Below, piece by piece: positions 44,622 to 55,149 of a stretch of DNA of 64,000 bases. Below the pieces are notes generated by a model that was given only the letters and a program-made list of their open reading frames with translations, had not been told where the DNA came from and did no database searches. The position numbers were made by a program, and so were the translations under genes. This DNA is from PFJX01 sp964393825 (lineage in GTDB: Bacteria > Pseudomonadota > Gammaproteobacteria > Burkholderiales > Thiobacillaceae): the NCBI GenBank assembly GCA_964393825.1, contig CAYMUY010000002.1, positions 1 through 64,000 on the forward strand, given 5' to 3'. Within the stretch, counting starts at the first letter, position 1. The number at the start of each line of letters is the position of its first letter.

Positions 44622-45190
44622 CAGTGCACTCCAAACAGGCTTTTCAGCAAGTCGACCATGCCGTGCGACTGCTGCGCCAGATCATTCCAGGGCACGCTCA
44701 GATCACCCGGCAACAACATCTCGCCATGTGGATCGATGACCGGATTGTTTGCTGTCACCGCGAGGCGCCGCATCAGCATCTGGATGAAACCGTGCGTGAG
44801 GCGGCACACCGCCACCGAATCCTCATCCAGCAAGGCATCGAAATCCTGATAGGACAGCCGCGCGATCTCGCAGCCGCCCACTGCCGTAGCGGTGCTGGAA
44901 GCCAGCCGCACGCCGCTGAAATAGCCAAGTTCGCCGACCCAGTTGCCGGGGCCGATCTCGCCCAACTGGATGGCGTGATTGCCGAACTCGATCGACAGCC
45001 GCAAGGCACCCGAGAGCACCAGATACAGGGCATCGATCGGCCCCTGATCGCGCACCAGCACTTCGCCATCGGCCAGGGTACGCAGGCTGAACCGCTCCAG
45101 CAGCGGCTTCACATGCTCGACGCCCAGCTGGCCTTCCAGTTCAGGCAGGTGGTTGAACAGGGCTTGTTCGTTCATCATCGGCTCCGTCAC
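44621..45190 (-). CDS. Cyclic-nucleotide-binding-domain protein
   Basis: A 189-residue protein with a cNMP-binding barrel (FSLRTLADGEVLVRDQGPIDALYLVLSGALRLS, IGPGNWVGELGYFSGVRLASSTATAV) and a C-terminal helical tail. The GTG at 45190 is preferred because AGGAGG lies 5-6 bases upstream; ATGs at 45178 and 45175 are possible. Like its neighbour it has no DNA-binding domain, and its cassette (SGVRLASSTATA) is not a canonical cAMP site. Probably a regulatory or scaffold pair. Function unknown. Confidence 0.75.
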   Translation of the reverse strand: MTEPMMNEQALFNHLPELEGQLGVEHVKPLLERFSLRTLADGEVLVRDQGPIDALYLVLSGALRLSIEFGNHAIQLGEIGPGNWVGELGYFSGVRLASSTATAVGGCEIARLSYQDFDALLDEDSVAVCRLTHGFIQMLMRRLAVTANNPVIDPHGEMLLPGDLSVPWNDLAQQSHGMVDLLKSLFGVH

Positions 45191-45245
45191 GGCATCCTCC
45201 TCATCCAGGGTAGCGCCACGCACGAGTCGGCGATAGCGCCATGAC

Positions 45246-45569
45246 TCAAGCCAGCACGACGGGCGCGCCCGACTGCGCCGTGGCCAGCCGGGACAATGCC
45301 GCGAACAACTCCTCGCCGCCACGGGTATCGCGCCAGGTACCGCCATCCCAACGGTAATGGAAACCGCCACTTTTTGCCGCCACCCAGATTTCCTGGGCCG
45401 CCGCCTGCTTGTTCACCACGATCACGGAACCATCCTCGAACTCGATCTCCAGGACGCCACCGCCGGCCCGCTCATAGTCCAGGTCCGCCGCGTCCAGCGC
45501 GGCTTCCAGACGGCTCAGGGTGGTGTCGGCCAGGTAGCCGTACTCGCTCTCGGTCATGTTCTGCTCCAT
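45246..45569 (-). CDS. cyaY: Frataxin homologue CyaY
   Basis: A 107-residue iron-binding regulator of Fe-S cluster assembly. The acidic helix 1 (LSRLEAALDAADLDYE) and strand motif VLEIEFEDGSVIVVNKQAAAQEIWVAA-SGGFHYRWD match CyaY. Met1 and Met5 are both possible starts. It is divergent from lptM-lysA, the arrangement common in many proteobacteria. Length is normal. Confidence 0.94.
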   Translation of the reverse strand: MEQNMTESEYGYLADTTLSRLEAALDAADLDYERAGGGVLEIEFEDGSVIVVNKQAAAQEIWVAAKSGGFHYRWDGGTWRDTRGGEELFAALSRLATAQSGAPVVLA

Positions 45570-45600
45570 GCTAGACTTTTCGCCATTTTAAGGGCTACGC

Positions 45601-45717
45601 ATGCGTATTCTTACTGTTCTCCTCGCGTTGTTTTTTCTCGCCGGCTGCGGCAAGAAAGGGGCCTTGTATCTGCCCGACACCCCCGCCCAGGCGCAATCCA
45701 CCCAAACCAACCGATAA
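45601..45717 (+). CDS. lptM: LptM (YifL) small outer-membrane lipoprotein
   Basis: A 38-residue lipoprotein that stabilises the LptDE lipopolysaccharide translocon. It starts MRILTVLLALFFLAGCGKKG, with lipobox LAGC and the typical GCGxKGxLYLP core (KKGALYLP), followed by a short Ala/Gln/Thr tail. It is directly followed by lysA with no gap (TAA-ATG). This lptM-lysA order opposite cyaY is standard. Confidence 0.92.
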   Translation: MRILTVLLALFFLAGCGKKGALYLPDTPAQAQSTQTNR

Positions 45718-46965
45718 ATGAATCCACTGACCCGTCGCGGCGGCGTCCTCCATGTCGAGGACGTGCCGCTGGAAGCCATCGCCGGCGAATTCGCCACCCC
45801 CTGCTACGTCTACTCCCGCGCTGCCCTGGAAGCCGCCTATCACGCCTACGACCAGGCGCTGGCCGCGCACCCTCACCTGATCTGCTACGCGGTGAAGGCC
45901 AACCCCAGCCTCGCCATCCTCAACCTGTTCGCGCGACTGGGCGCCGGCTTCGACATCGTCTCCGGCGGCGAACTGGCGCGCGTGCTGGCTGCCGGCGGCA
46001 ATGCCGGCAAGGTCGTGTTCTCCGGCGTCGGCAAGGCGACCTGGGAAATGCGCGCCGCCCTGGTCGCCGGCATCCACTGCTTCAACGTCGAATCGGAAGC
46101 CGAACTGGCGCGCCTCAACCAGGTAGCCGGTGAACTCGGGGTACGGGCTCCGGTCAGTCTGCGTGTCAACCCGGATGTGGATGCGAAAACCCACCCCTAC
46201 ATCTCCACCGGTCTCAAGGGCAACAAGTTCGGCATCGCCCACGACCAGGCCGTGCGCGTCTATCAGGAAGCGCTGGCGCTGCCGCACCTGAAGGTGGTCG
46301 GCATCGACTGCCACATCGGCTCGCAACTGACCGAAATCGCGCCTTTCGCCGAAGCACTGGAGCGGGTGATCGATCTGGTGGACACGCTGGCGGCGGCCAA
46401 CATCGAACTCGAACACATCGACATCGGCGGCGGTGTCGGCATCCGCTATCGCGACGAGACGCCGCCGGCACTGGACGAATATGCCCGCGTCCTGCTGAAG
46501 CGGCTTTCCCATCGCCGCGAAACCCTGATCGTCGAACCTGGCCGTTCCCTGGTCGGCAATGCGGGCTGGCTGCTCACCCGGGTGGAATACCTCAAGCATG
46601 GTGAAACCAAAGACTTCGCCATCGTCGACGCCGCCATGAACGACCTCATGCGACCCGCGCTGTACGATGCCTGGCACGACATCCTGCCGGTACGTGAGCG
46701 AGCGGGCGAAGCACGCAGTTATGCCATCGTCGGGCCGGTCTGCGAGAGCGGTGACTTCCTCGGCCACGATCGCGCACTCGCGCTCGCCGAAGGCGACCTG
46801 CTCGCCATCTGCTCGGCTGGCGCCTATGGCATGAGCATGAGTTCCAACTACAACACCCGCGCACGCGCCGCCGAGGTCATGGTGGATGCTGGCAACAGCC
46901 ATCTGGTGCGGGAACGCGAGCCACTGGCCTCGCTTTTCCAGCATGAAATCGTACTGGCGACCTAG
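45718..46965 (+). CDS. lysA: Diaminopimelate decarboxylase
   Basis: PLP-dependent enzyme converting meso-diaminopimelate to lysine. The 415-residue protein has the PLP lysine motif CYAVKANPSLAIL, DCHIGSQLTEI, the phosphate-binding VEPGRSLVGNAG and the subunit-contributed cysteine in GPVCESGDFLG. Motifs and length are normal. It starts right after the lptM stop and ends before a strong terminator. Confidence 0.97.
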   Translation: MNPLTRRGGVLHVEDVPLEAIAGEFATPCYVYSRAALEAAYHAYDQALAAHPHLICYAVKANPSLAILNLFARLGAGFDIVSGGELARVLAAGGNAGKVVFSGVGKATWEMRAALVAGIHCFNVESEAELARLNQVAGELGVRAPVSLRVNPDVDAKTHPYISTGLKGNKFGIAHDQAVRVYQEALALPHLKVVGIDCHIGSQLTEIAPFAEALERVIDLVDTLAAANIELEHIDIGGGVGIRYRDETPPALDEYARVLLKRLSHRRETLIVEPGRSLVGNAGWLLTRVEYLKHGETKDFAIVDAAMNDLMRPALYDAWHDILPVRERAGEARSYAIVGPVCESGDFLGHDRALALAEGDLLAICSAGAYGMSMSSNYNTRARAAEVMVDAGNSHLVREREPLASLFQHEIVLAT

Positions 46966-47000
46966 AAAACAGTGGATTTCCACGAAAAACCCGCGAAATT

Positions 47001-47034
47001 GCGCGATCCGGCCTTGCCGGACGCGCTTTTTTTT
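47001..47034 (+). terminator. Intrinsic terminator of lysA
   Basis: GCGCG-A-TCCGGC-CTT-GCCGGA-CGCGC followed by eight T (47027-47034). The stem is 11 bp with one bulged A. It lies 35 bases after the lysA stop. Confidence 0.92.
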
Positions 47035-47127
47035 GCTCACAATCGCCACACGCCTCAAACGCGTGGAACTACTTGAGGCATAAGGCTTTTCAGATGTTCC
47101 CAGTCATTCCCGATAGAGGAGTCAGAC

Positions 47128-47745
47128 ATGCCCGCCGAGAAGTCCGCGAAAGCCACCACTAAAGTCGCGAAATCCACCACCAAGAAAACCCTGGAAGCGG
47201 AAAAGCCCGTCACCGCCACCGCGAAGAAAACCACTCCAGCGAAAACCGCCAAGCCTGTTGCAGGCAAGACCTCCGCTGCCAAGCCGGCCACCACCAGGAA
47301 AGCCGCCGCCGTGAAAGCAACGGCCACAGCCAAACCGGCTGCGGCGGCCGCCAAACCCGCCACCAAGGCCGCCGCGCCGGCGAAAACCGCCAAACCCGCC
47401 GCAAGCAAGGCCGCCACCGCCAAGCCGGCCACCACCAAGAAAGCCACCGCCGTGAAAGCAACGGCCACAACCAAACCGGCTGCGGCGGCCGCCAAACCCG
47501 CCGCCAAGGCCGCCGCGCCGGCGAAAACCGCCAAACCCGCCGCAAGCAAGGCTACCGCTGCCAAACCGGCCACCGCCAGGAAAGCCGCCACCGCGAAGCC
47601 AGCGGCGACAGTCAAGAAAACCACCGCCGTGAAAGCAACAGCCACGCCGAAGCCCGTTGCGGCTGTAGCCAAACCCGCCACCAAGGTCACAAAGCCTGCG
47701 TCGGCGAAAAAAGTCGCAGCCACGAAGAAAACCACCGCCAAGTAA
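47128..47745 (+). CDS. Histone H1-like Lys/Ala-rich DNA-binding protein
   Basis: A 205-residue protein made almost only of Ala, Lys, Thr, Pro and Val, with KPAAAAAKPA and KTAKPAASKA repeats. This is the composition of the C-terminal domain of eukaryotic histone H1 and of bacterial homologues such as AlgP and Bordetella BpH1. It should be disordered, highly basic and bind DNA or RNA. DNA of residues 52-145 is a 141-bp (47-codon) tandem duplication. The ATG at 47128 has GAGG upstream. It has its own terminator, so it is probably expressed separately from lysA. Confidence 0.88.
   Translation: MPAEKSAKATTKVAKSTTKKTLEAEKPVTATAKKTTPAKTAKPVAGKTSAAKPATTRKAAAVKATATAKPAAAAAKPATKAAAPAKTAKPAASKAATAKPATTKKATAVKATATTKPAAAAAKPAAKAAAPAKTAKPAASKATAAKPATARKAATAKPAATVKKTTAVKATATPKPVAAVAKPATKVTKPASAKKVAATKKTTAK
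47281..47562 (+). repeat. 141-bp tandem duplication inside the H1-like gene
   Basis: Copies at 47281-47421 and 47422-47562 differ at only a few positions and keep the reading frame (47 codons each). A partial third copy starts at 47563. Repeats of this kind in H1-like genes commonly vary in number between strains. Confidence 0.85.
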
Positions 47746-47777
47746 GGCGGATGTAACCCACGCACTCGGACCCAACA

Positions 47778-47799
47778 GGCGGGCTTGCCCGCCTTTTTT
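47778..47799 (+). terminator. Intrinsic terminator of the H1-like gene
   Basis: GGCGGGC-TT-GCCCGCC followed by six T. The stem is 7 bp. It lies 33 bases after the stop codon. Confidence 0.88.
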
Positions 47800-47966
47800 C
47801 ATCTTTGTTCTTCTCTTGCCAGCAACGGCTGCGCCTCTTTACGCCTGACGAAAGCCCGACAAGGCTGTCGAGCAGGTGGCGCGATCACACCGCGCGAACA
47901 AAACCGTAAATCTGAAAATCCCTGTTTGTTAGCTGGCTGACACCACATTTCAGCACCGCTTCAATT

Positions 47967-47982
47967 TGGCATGGTTTCTGCT
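47967..47982 (+). promoter_or_regulatory. Possible sigma-54 promoter before the small protein gene at 48020
   Basis: TGGCATG-GTTT-CTGCT matches TGGCAYG-N4-TTGCW at all but one position, with 10 bases between GG (47968-47969) and GC (47980-47981). It lies 38 bases before the ATG. The remaining stretch from 47800 to 47966 shows no gene. Confidence 0.5.
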
Positions 47983-48019
47983 GAAGAGTGGATAGTCATC
48001 GCTGTCATGGGAGCAACAC

Positions 48020-48280
48020 ATGAACCAACCCGAAAGCACCCCCACTAACGAGGCGGTCTTCGTTTCCCTAATTACCGGCCCTCAAGGCACGGATTGCGTC
48101 GCTATTGAACTCGCCGGTGGCGAGGTATTGATGCTGTCTCCCGCTCAGGCCCGCAGCCTGGCCACCAACCTGATCACCGCGGTGAATCGCGCCGAAGTCA
48201 AGGCCAGCCTGCAGGCCAGCACCAACCTGTGGCGCCGCATGAGCGACAGCGAAAAACGCCTCGCAGGGGCCACAGGTTGA
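48020..48280 (+). CDS. Small cytosolic protein, function unknown
   Basis: An 86-residue protein without signal or membrane segment. It has a beta-like N-terminal half (AVFVSLITGPQGTDCVAIELAGGEVLMLSPAQARSLATNL) and a helical C-terminal half (VKASLQASTNLWRRMSDSEKRLAG). The first half looks like a small ligand- or DNA-binding sheet with an AQARSLA helix. I do not recognise the family. The ATG at 48020 follows GGGAGC. A sigma-54-like site upstream suggests conditional expression. It is convergent with the gene at 48305. Confidence 0.55.
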   Translation: MNQPESTPTNEAVFVSLITGPQGTDCVAIELAGGEVLMLSPAQARSLATNLITAVNRAEVKASLQASTNLWRRMSDSEKRLAGATG

Positions 48281-48304
48281 ACACCGGACCATTCCGAAGC
48301 GAAA

Positions 48305-49366
48305 TCAGGCTGCCGCGTCGATGAGCTGCTCGACCCATCCCCCGACCGCCTCGCCGAGACTGGCATGCGCAGCCAGCATCTCGCGGGCCAGCGCTTGCCA
48401 GCGTTCCCGGCCATTTCCCGCCACGCGCTCGATCCCGGCCAGCGAGCCGTGGTCGAGCCAGCCACGATACTCGGCGGCAAGCTCCGGAAACAGCTTGCGC
48501 CGCATCCCGACGAAATTCGCGAAATAGAAGTGGATGGCGGCCGGGTCGCGCCGCTCCAGCAGACCCGGCAAGGTCGATTCACAGTCCGCCACGAGATCCC
48601 GCACCGCACGCGCCATGATCTCGCCGCGCGAACGCATCAGGTCGGCGAGCAACTGCTCCCAGGCCGACCCCAACGCCTCCCCTGCCTTCACCTCTCCCAG
48701 TTCATGCAGGATGACCGACTCGGTTTCAGTTTCGGTCATCGCCCGCAGCGCGGCTTCGACATCCCGCTCGAAGCCATAGCAGGCGATCGCGCGACCCATC
48801 GCTTCGTTGCGCCGGTTCCAGCGCCATTCCTCGTATCGCTCCCAGAGCCAGCGCCGCAACGCCTCGGTACGCACGAAGATCGTGCCATCGAGCATCATGC
48901 CGGGAGGCGTGTCGAGGTCGCGCGCGTATTCGCAGTCGGACACGTAGACGGCATGCCCCTCGCGCTGCTCGCCGCGCAGCAGACGGCCAAGAAAGAAATG
49001 CGGTTTGCATGAGCGGCCAAAACCGCCCGAGTAGACCAGGCCCCGCGGGACCAGTTGCGCGTTGGCCGCGGCCACCTCGAACGGATCGACATCGATCTCC
49101 GGCAGCGGCAGACGCTCGAACGACGCGGCCTCCAGCGCCTCCCAGGCCTGTTCACGGTCGTTCATCCAGTTGCCGACTTCCGCCTTCGGCATCTCCTGGC
49201 TGAACGGGATGTCGTTTTCCCAACGGTACATTTCACGCATCTTCAGGAGGAAGGTGCACAGGGTCAGATCCCCCGCATACTGGGCATCGGAGATGTCGCA
49301 GTTTTTCTGGACGACATTGACGAGCGCACCGAGATCGAACGCATTCGAGGCGGCTAACACGGGCAT
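48305..49366 (-). CDS. Conserved protein of unknown function (possibly Sfum_1244 family)
   Basis: A 353-residue soluble protein. Its N-terminus ALVNVVQKNCDISDAQYAGDLTLCTFLLKMREMYRW and mid-part HFFLGRLLRGEQREGHAVYVSDCEYARDL resemble an uncharacterised bacterial family that I recall under the name Sfum_1244; that name is from memory and uncertain. No catalytic motif is obvious. Several conserved-looking Cys, Asp and Glu in YVSDCEYARD could bind metal. The ATG at 49366 follows GGAG; an upstream ATG at 49447 has no such support. Helical throughout by composition. Confidence 0.65.
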   Translation of the reverse strand: MPVLAASNAFDLGALVNVVQKNCDISDAQYAGDLTLCTFLLKMREMYRWENDIPFSQEMPKAEVGNWMNDREQAWEALEAASFERLPLPEIDVDPFEVAAANAQLVPRGLVYSGGFGRSCKPHFFLGRLLRGEQREGHAVYVSDCEYARDLDTPPGMMLDGTIFVRTEALRRWLWERYEEWRWNRRNEAMGRAIACYGFERDVEAALRAMTETETESVILHELGEVKAGEALGSAWEQLLADLMRSRGEIMARAVRDLVADCESTLPGLLERRDPAAIHFYFANFVGMRRKLFPELAAEYRGWLDHGSLAGIERVAGNGRERWQALAREMLAAHASLGEAVGGWVEQLIDAAA

Positions 49367-49779
49367 GGTCGGTCTCCAAAACAAGGCCACGGCCTTAAAG
49401 TTGAGAGAATCGATCGGATTATGCGACGTCCGCCCCGCCGAACCCAACCCTGGTCGCCTCCAGAGTTTCGGTCACCGCCACCGCGCCCGGCCCTCGTCTT
49501 GGCCGGCGGTGCCCCTGAACAGTCAACCAATCATTCGAACTGGCGACGAATGACGTCCGGCGCGGCGCCTTCGCGCGCGCCAGGCCCGGCGCCGGGGGGC
49601 ACTGGCGAACGCCGCCGCGCCACATGACGCGGGCGGCAAAACCGGGCATCGGGCCACTGCCATAAACCTCCCCCATCACCCCATAAACAAAGCTTCGCTG
49701 ACATGGGACGGTCGCCTCGGTAAACTCGCGCGCTGACCTCGATTTTCCTGCTTTCCTAAATTACTCAAGGAGTTGTCTC
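49367..49779. other. 413-bp region without a supported gene
   Basis: This stretch divides two divergent genes. The first 300 bases are GC-rich with no convincing ORF (candidates are Pro/Arg-rich and lack ribosome binding sites). The last 90 bases carry the likely promoter and the ribosome binding site (AAGGAG at 49767-49772) for the helical-repeat gene. Confidence 0.6.
49698..49726 (+). promoter_or_regulatory. Sigma-70-type promoter for the gene at 49780
   Basis: CTGACA (five of six to the -35 consensus), a 17-base spacer, and TAAACT (four of six to the -10 consensus) at 49721. It sits 54 bases before the start codon, in good position for a strong vegetative promoter. Confidence 0.5.
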
Positions 49780-51627
49780 ATGGCCACCCGTGACACCCTC
49801 GCCACCCGCGTCGCCGCCGCCGCCAAGGCCGCCGATCTGTTCGACCTCGCCCGCGAATGCTTCGAAGCGCCGGCCGACATGGCCTATGCCAAGGACATTC
49901 TGGCTGGCGCCGCCTTCACCGGGGATGCCGGCGCCAAGGCCGCGCTCGACAAGGTGGCGGGCGACGCCATGTTCACCAAGGACTTCGTCACCCTGGCCAT
50001 CGGCTACCAGGCCCTCGGCGATGCCGCCAAGGCCAAGGAGATGCTCGGCCAGGGCGCCGACTTCGCCATGGACGGTAGCGAGAAGGTCGCCGTCGGCATG
50101 GGCCAGTGGCTGGCGCTGAACGACGCCGCCGCCGCCGGCAAGGCGCTCGCCGGCGCCCTCAAGGAAGTCTCCGCCACCGAGGAGCTCTACGGCCTCGCCG
50201 ACGTGGTTTCGGAAATCAACGATGCCGCCCTGTTCGGCCAGATCACCGACAAGATCAAGACCAAGTGCGGCCGCGCCGCCGATTTCGCCCGCCTGGCGAA
50301 GATGCTGGCCAAGTCGGACAAGACCAAGGCCGTGGACACCATCAACGAAGGCGCTGCCAAGTACGGCAGCCCGGCCGACCTGATCACGCTCTCCGGCGCC
50401 ATGGGCGAGATCGACCCCGCCGCCGCCGGCGCCCTGTATGACAAGGCGCTCGATTCCGCCAAGGACTTCACCGCGTTGATGCAGGTGCTGGCCGCCGCCG
50501 CCGGCAACGAGGCCTTCACCCAGGCCGTGCTGGCCAAGGGGGGCGCCATCGCCCAGACCACCGGCGAGTTCCTGCAACTGGTCGAAGCCAACGCGGCCAT
50601 CGGCAACGCCGCCGGCATCACCGAGATGCTGGGCAACGCCGAGGACGCCGTGAACAACCTCGATGACATGCGCAAGATCGTCGACGCCGTCGCCAAGCAC
50701 GCCGCCGACGACGCCGAGCGCGTCACCCGCCTCAAGGAGCGCCTGGCCAAGCGCGAAGCCAACCAGGCCATCTACGTCGCCATCCAGAACGAGGAAGAGA
50801 AGGCCAAAACGGTCAAGCAGTTCATCGGCCTGGCCGACCGCATCATGGCGGAACTGGATGATGCCTCCTACGCCTCCAAACTGCTGACTTCCGCGGAAGA
50901 CCAGATGCGTGGCGAAGGCGATTTCCATTTCGCCCGCTTCAAGCCCCTGATCCTGGCCGTCGACCGTCTCGGCGACAAGCATTGGCTGGGCAAGCTGCTG
51001 GACGAGAGTGTCGCCTCCGCCACCGACTTCGTCTGGTTCCGTGAAATCATCATGACCTGCGCCACCGAGCTGAAGGACCACGAGTACGGCCGCGCCCGCG
51101 CGCTGGTGTTCGTGGATGAGCGAGAACCCGGCGACAACCCATACGACTACACCAAGATGGCGGAAACCGTGCAGACCGCCCTCGGTGAATCCGCCATGGC
51201 CGCCAAGCTGCTGGGCGAAGGCGCCGCTCACGCCAAGGATCATTTCGCGCTCGCCCACATCGCCAAGCTGTACCGCGACATCGGTGACAACAGCGCCGCC
51301 AACGCCCTGTTCAGCAAGGCCGTCGAGGCCTGTGCCAGCGGCGACGCCTGCGTGCAACTGGCTACCCGCCTGAAGTCCTATGCGCTGCCCGCGTCCGAGA
51401 TCGGCCCGCTGATGACCGCCTGCGGCGGCAAGCTTGCCGCCGCCAACGACAAGCTGCGCTGGGCCGAGGGTGTCTCCGACCTGCTGCTGGACAGCGACTG
51501 GGCGAAGCAGGCCTTCGACGCCATCGCAGGCAGCTTCGGCGGCGGCGCCGACAAGAAGCGTTTCGAACGCAGCCGCCAGATGCGCATGGGCTACCGCTTC
51601 TTCGGTCCCGGCGTGCAGGCCCACTGA
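49780..51627 (+). CDS. Large alpha-helical-repeat protein, function unknown
   Basis: A 615-residue soluble protein without signal peptide. It is rich in Ala, Lys, Asp and Glu, and built from helix-turn-helix pairs of about 30-35 residues. Examples are FTKDFVTLAIGYQALGDAAKAKEML, DFARLAKMLAKSDKTKAVDTI and HFALAHIAKLYRDIGDNSAANALFSKAV. The pattern is of TPR/SEL1-like solenoids. Strong ribosome binding site, a near-consensus promoter and a UUCG-tetraloop terminator suggest an abundant protein. No enzyme motif is visible. It may be a scaffold. I cannot name the family. Confidence 0.72.
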   Translation: MATRDTLATRVAAAAKAADLFDLARECFEAPADMAYAKDILAGAAFTGDAGAKAALDKVAGDAMFTKDFVTLAIGYQALGDAAKAKEMLGQGADFAMDGSEKVAVGMGQWLALNDAAAAGKALAGALKEVSATEELYGLADVVSEINDAALFGQITDKIKTKCGRAADFARLAKMLAKSDKTKAVDTINEGAAKYGSPADLITLSGAMGEIDPAAAGALYDKALDSAKDFTALMQVLAAAAGNEAFTQAVLAKGGAIAQTTGEFLQLVEANAAIGNAAGITEMLGNAEDAVNNLDDMRKIVDAVAKHAADDAERVTRLKERLAKREANQAIYVAIQNEEEKAKTVKQFIGLADRIMAELDDASYASKLLTSAEDQMRGEGDFHFARFKPLILAVDRLGDKHWLGKLLDESVASATDFVWFREIIMTCATELKDHEYGRARALVFVDEREPGDNPYDYTKMAETVQTALGESAMAAKLLGEGAAHAKDHFALAHIAKLYRDIGDNSAANALFSKAVEACASGDACVQLATRLKSYALPASEIGPLMTACGGKLAAANDKLRWAEGVSDLLLDSDWAKQAFDAIAGSFGGGADKKRFERSRQMRMGYRFFGPGVQAH

Positions 51628-51645
51628 GGGCGATCCTCTCGAGCA

Positions 51646-51675
51646 ACGGCTGGCTTCGGCCAGCCGTTTTCTTTT
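51646..51675 (+). terminator. Intrinsic terminator with UUCG tetraloop
   Basis: ACGGCTGGC-TTCG-GCCAGCCGT followed by TTTCTTTT. Stem of 9 bp closed by the very stable UUCG loop. It follows the helical-repeat gene stop by 18 bases. Confidence 0.92.
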
Positions 51676-51703
51676 GGCGGATGCGCCACCCGTATAATCC
51701 GGC

Positions 51704-53209
<1,506 letters not shown>

Positions 53210-53212
53210 GCT

Positions 53213-53233
53213 CCCCCCCTTTGTCATGGGGGG
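53213..53233. repeat. C/G-run hairpin after dbpA
   Basis: CCCCCCC (53213-53219) and GGGGGG (53228-53233) around TTTGTCAT form a short hairpin. The left side (CCCCCCTTT-N-TCA) resembles the ends of the inverted repeat inside nasA, so this may be a solo half of the same repeat family. No T-tract follows. Confidence 0.35.
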
Positions 53234-53258
53234 TCAGACAACACAGAGAGATGCGACC

Positions 53259-53648
53259 ATGAAATGGCTGTTCAGAACCTTCTTCAAGACCTTGCGCCTG
53301 GTGCTCGGCCCCTTCCTGCTGCTGCGCGAACGCCTGAGCGCGCCCGCGGGCCTGGTCCGCTCGCCGGAAGCACAACAACAAGTCGACCAGCAATGCCGTG
53401 ATCTGGCCCTCTATCAGTTCAGGACCTGTCCGTTCTGCATCAAGGTCCGCCAGGAAATGCGCCGCCTATCCCTGAATATCGAGCAACGCGATGCCCAGCA
53501 TGACCCGGCCCACCGCGCGGCCCTCCTGCAAGGCGGTGGCAAACCCTCGGTCCCCTGCCTGCTGATCCGCGACGAACAGGGTGAAACACGCTGGATGTAT
53601 GAGTCCGGCGACATCATCGCCTATCTGCGCGAGCGATTCGCCGGCTGA
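53259..53648 (+). CDS. Membrane-anchored glutaredoxin
   Basis: A 129-residue protein with an N-terminal hydrophobic stretch (FFKTLRLVLGPFLLLRERL) and a glutaredoxin domain from about residue 45. The domain contains FRTCPFCIKVRQEM (active-site CPFC), SVPCLLI (cis-Pro) and ESGDIIAYLRERF. It may be tethered to the inner membrane facing the cytosol. The ATG at 53259 starts right before this segment; GAGAG lies upstream. Probably glutathione-dependent disulfide reduction. Substrate unknown. It follows dbpA by 49 bases. Confidence 0.83.
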   Translation: MKWLFRTFFKTLRLVLGPFLLLRERLSAPAGLVRSPEAQQQVDQQCRDLALYQFRTCPFCIKVRQEMRRLSLNIEQRDAQHDPAHRAALLQGGGKPSVPCLLIRDEQGETRWMYESGDIIAYLRERFAG

Positions 53649-53807
53649 TGGCCGCCCCCCCCCTGCCAGACCCGATACGCCCAAGAAAGTATTGCGTTAC
53701 CACAACATCACGGCGGTGCAGATGGTTCACCCCGAGGCCGCCGGGGCAACGCTGAACATTATTATGTGCTTATATATGGTCATTAACATTTCTTATGGGT
53801 GACCATC

Positions 53808-54014
53808 ATGAAAAGCCTGGTTCTGCTGACCTTCCTGTCCCTGTCTCCCGGCGAGCCGGCCAAGATGGGCAAGGCCGAGTTCTTCGACAATCTTGAAGCC
53901 TGCCAGTCACGCATGCAGGACATCCGGCAAAACGTTGCCGCTCCCGGCAGGGTGCGCTGCACCTGTCACCAGACCATCGGCGAGGTGGCGGCCGAGGGCA
54001 ACGACGCCATTTGA
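53808..54014 (+). CDS. Small exported cysteine-containing protein, function unknown
   Basis: A 68-residue product beginning MKSLVLLTFLSLSP, which could be a short signal sequence. The rest has three cysteines (EACQSR, RCTCHQT) and is helical at first. The ATG at 53808 follows GGGTGA at 53797-53802; a GTG at 53799 in frame is an alternative. The upstream 160 bases are AT-rich, with TTATATATGG as a possible promoter element. It is convergent with the CobW gene, with 6 bases between stops. I recognise no family. Confidence 0.5.
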   Translation: MKSLVLLTFLSLSPGEPAKMGKAEFFDNLEACQSRMQDIRQNVAAPGRVRCTCHQTIGEVAAEGNDAI

Positions 54015-54020
54015 CCCGCT

Positions 54021-55070
<1,050 letters not shown>

Positions 55071-55105
55071 GAAGTACGGGGTACGGGTAGCGCGGGACAA
55101 AATGC

Positions 55106-55131
55106 AAAAAGCCGGGCGAACCCGGCTTTTT
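55106..55131. terminator. Terminator between cytochrome c and CobW genes
   Basis: AAAAAGCCGGG-CGAA-CCCGGCTTTTT is a perfect palindrome with an A/T-flanked stem. On the minus strand it ends the cytochrome transcript; it lies 19 bases after that stop. Confidence 0.9.
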
Positions 55132-55149
55132 GCGCCTGGAAGAACAAGC

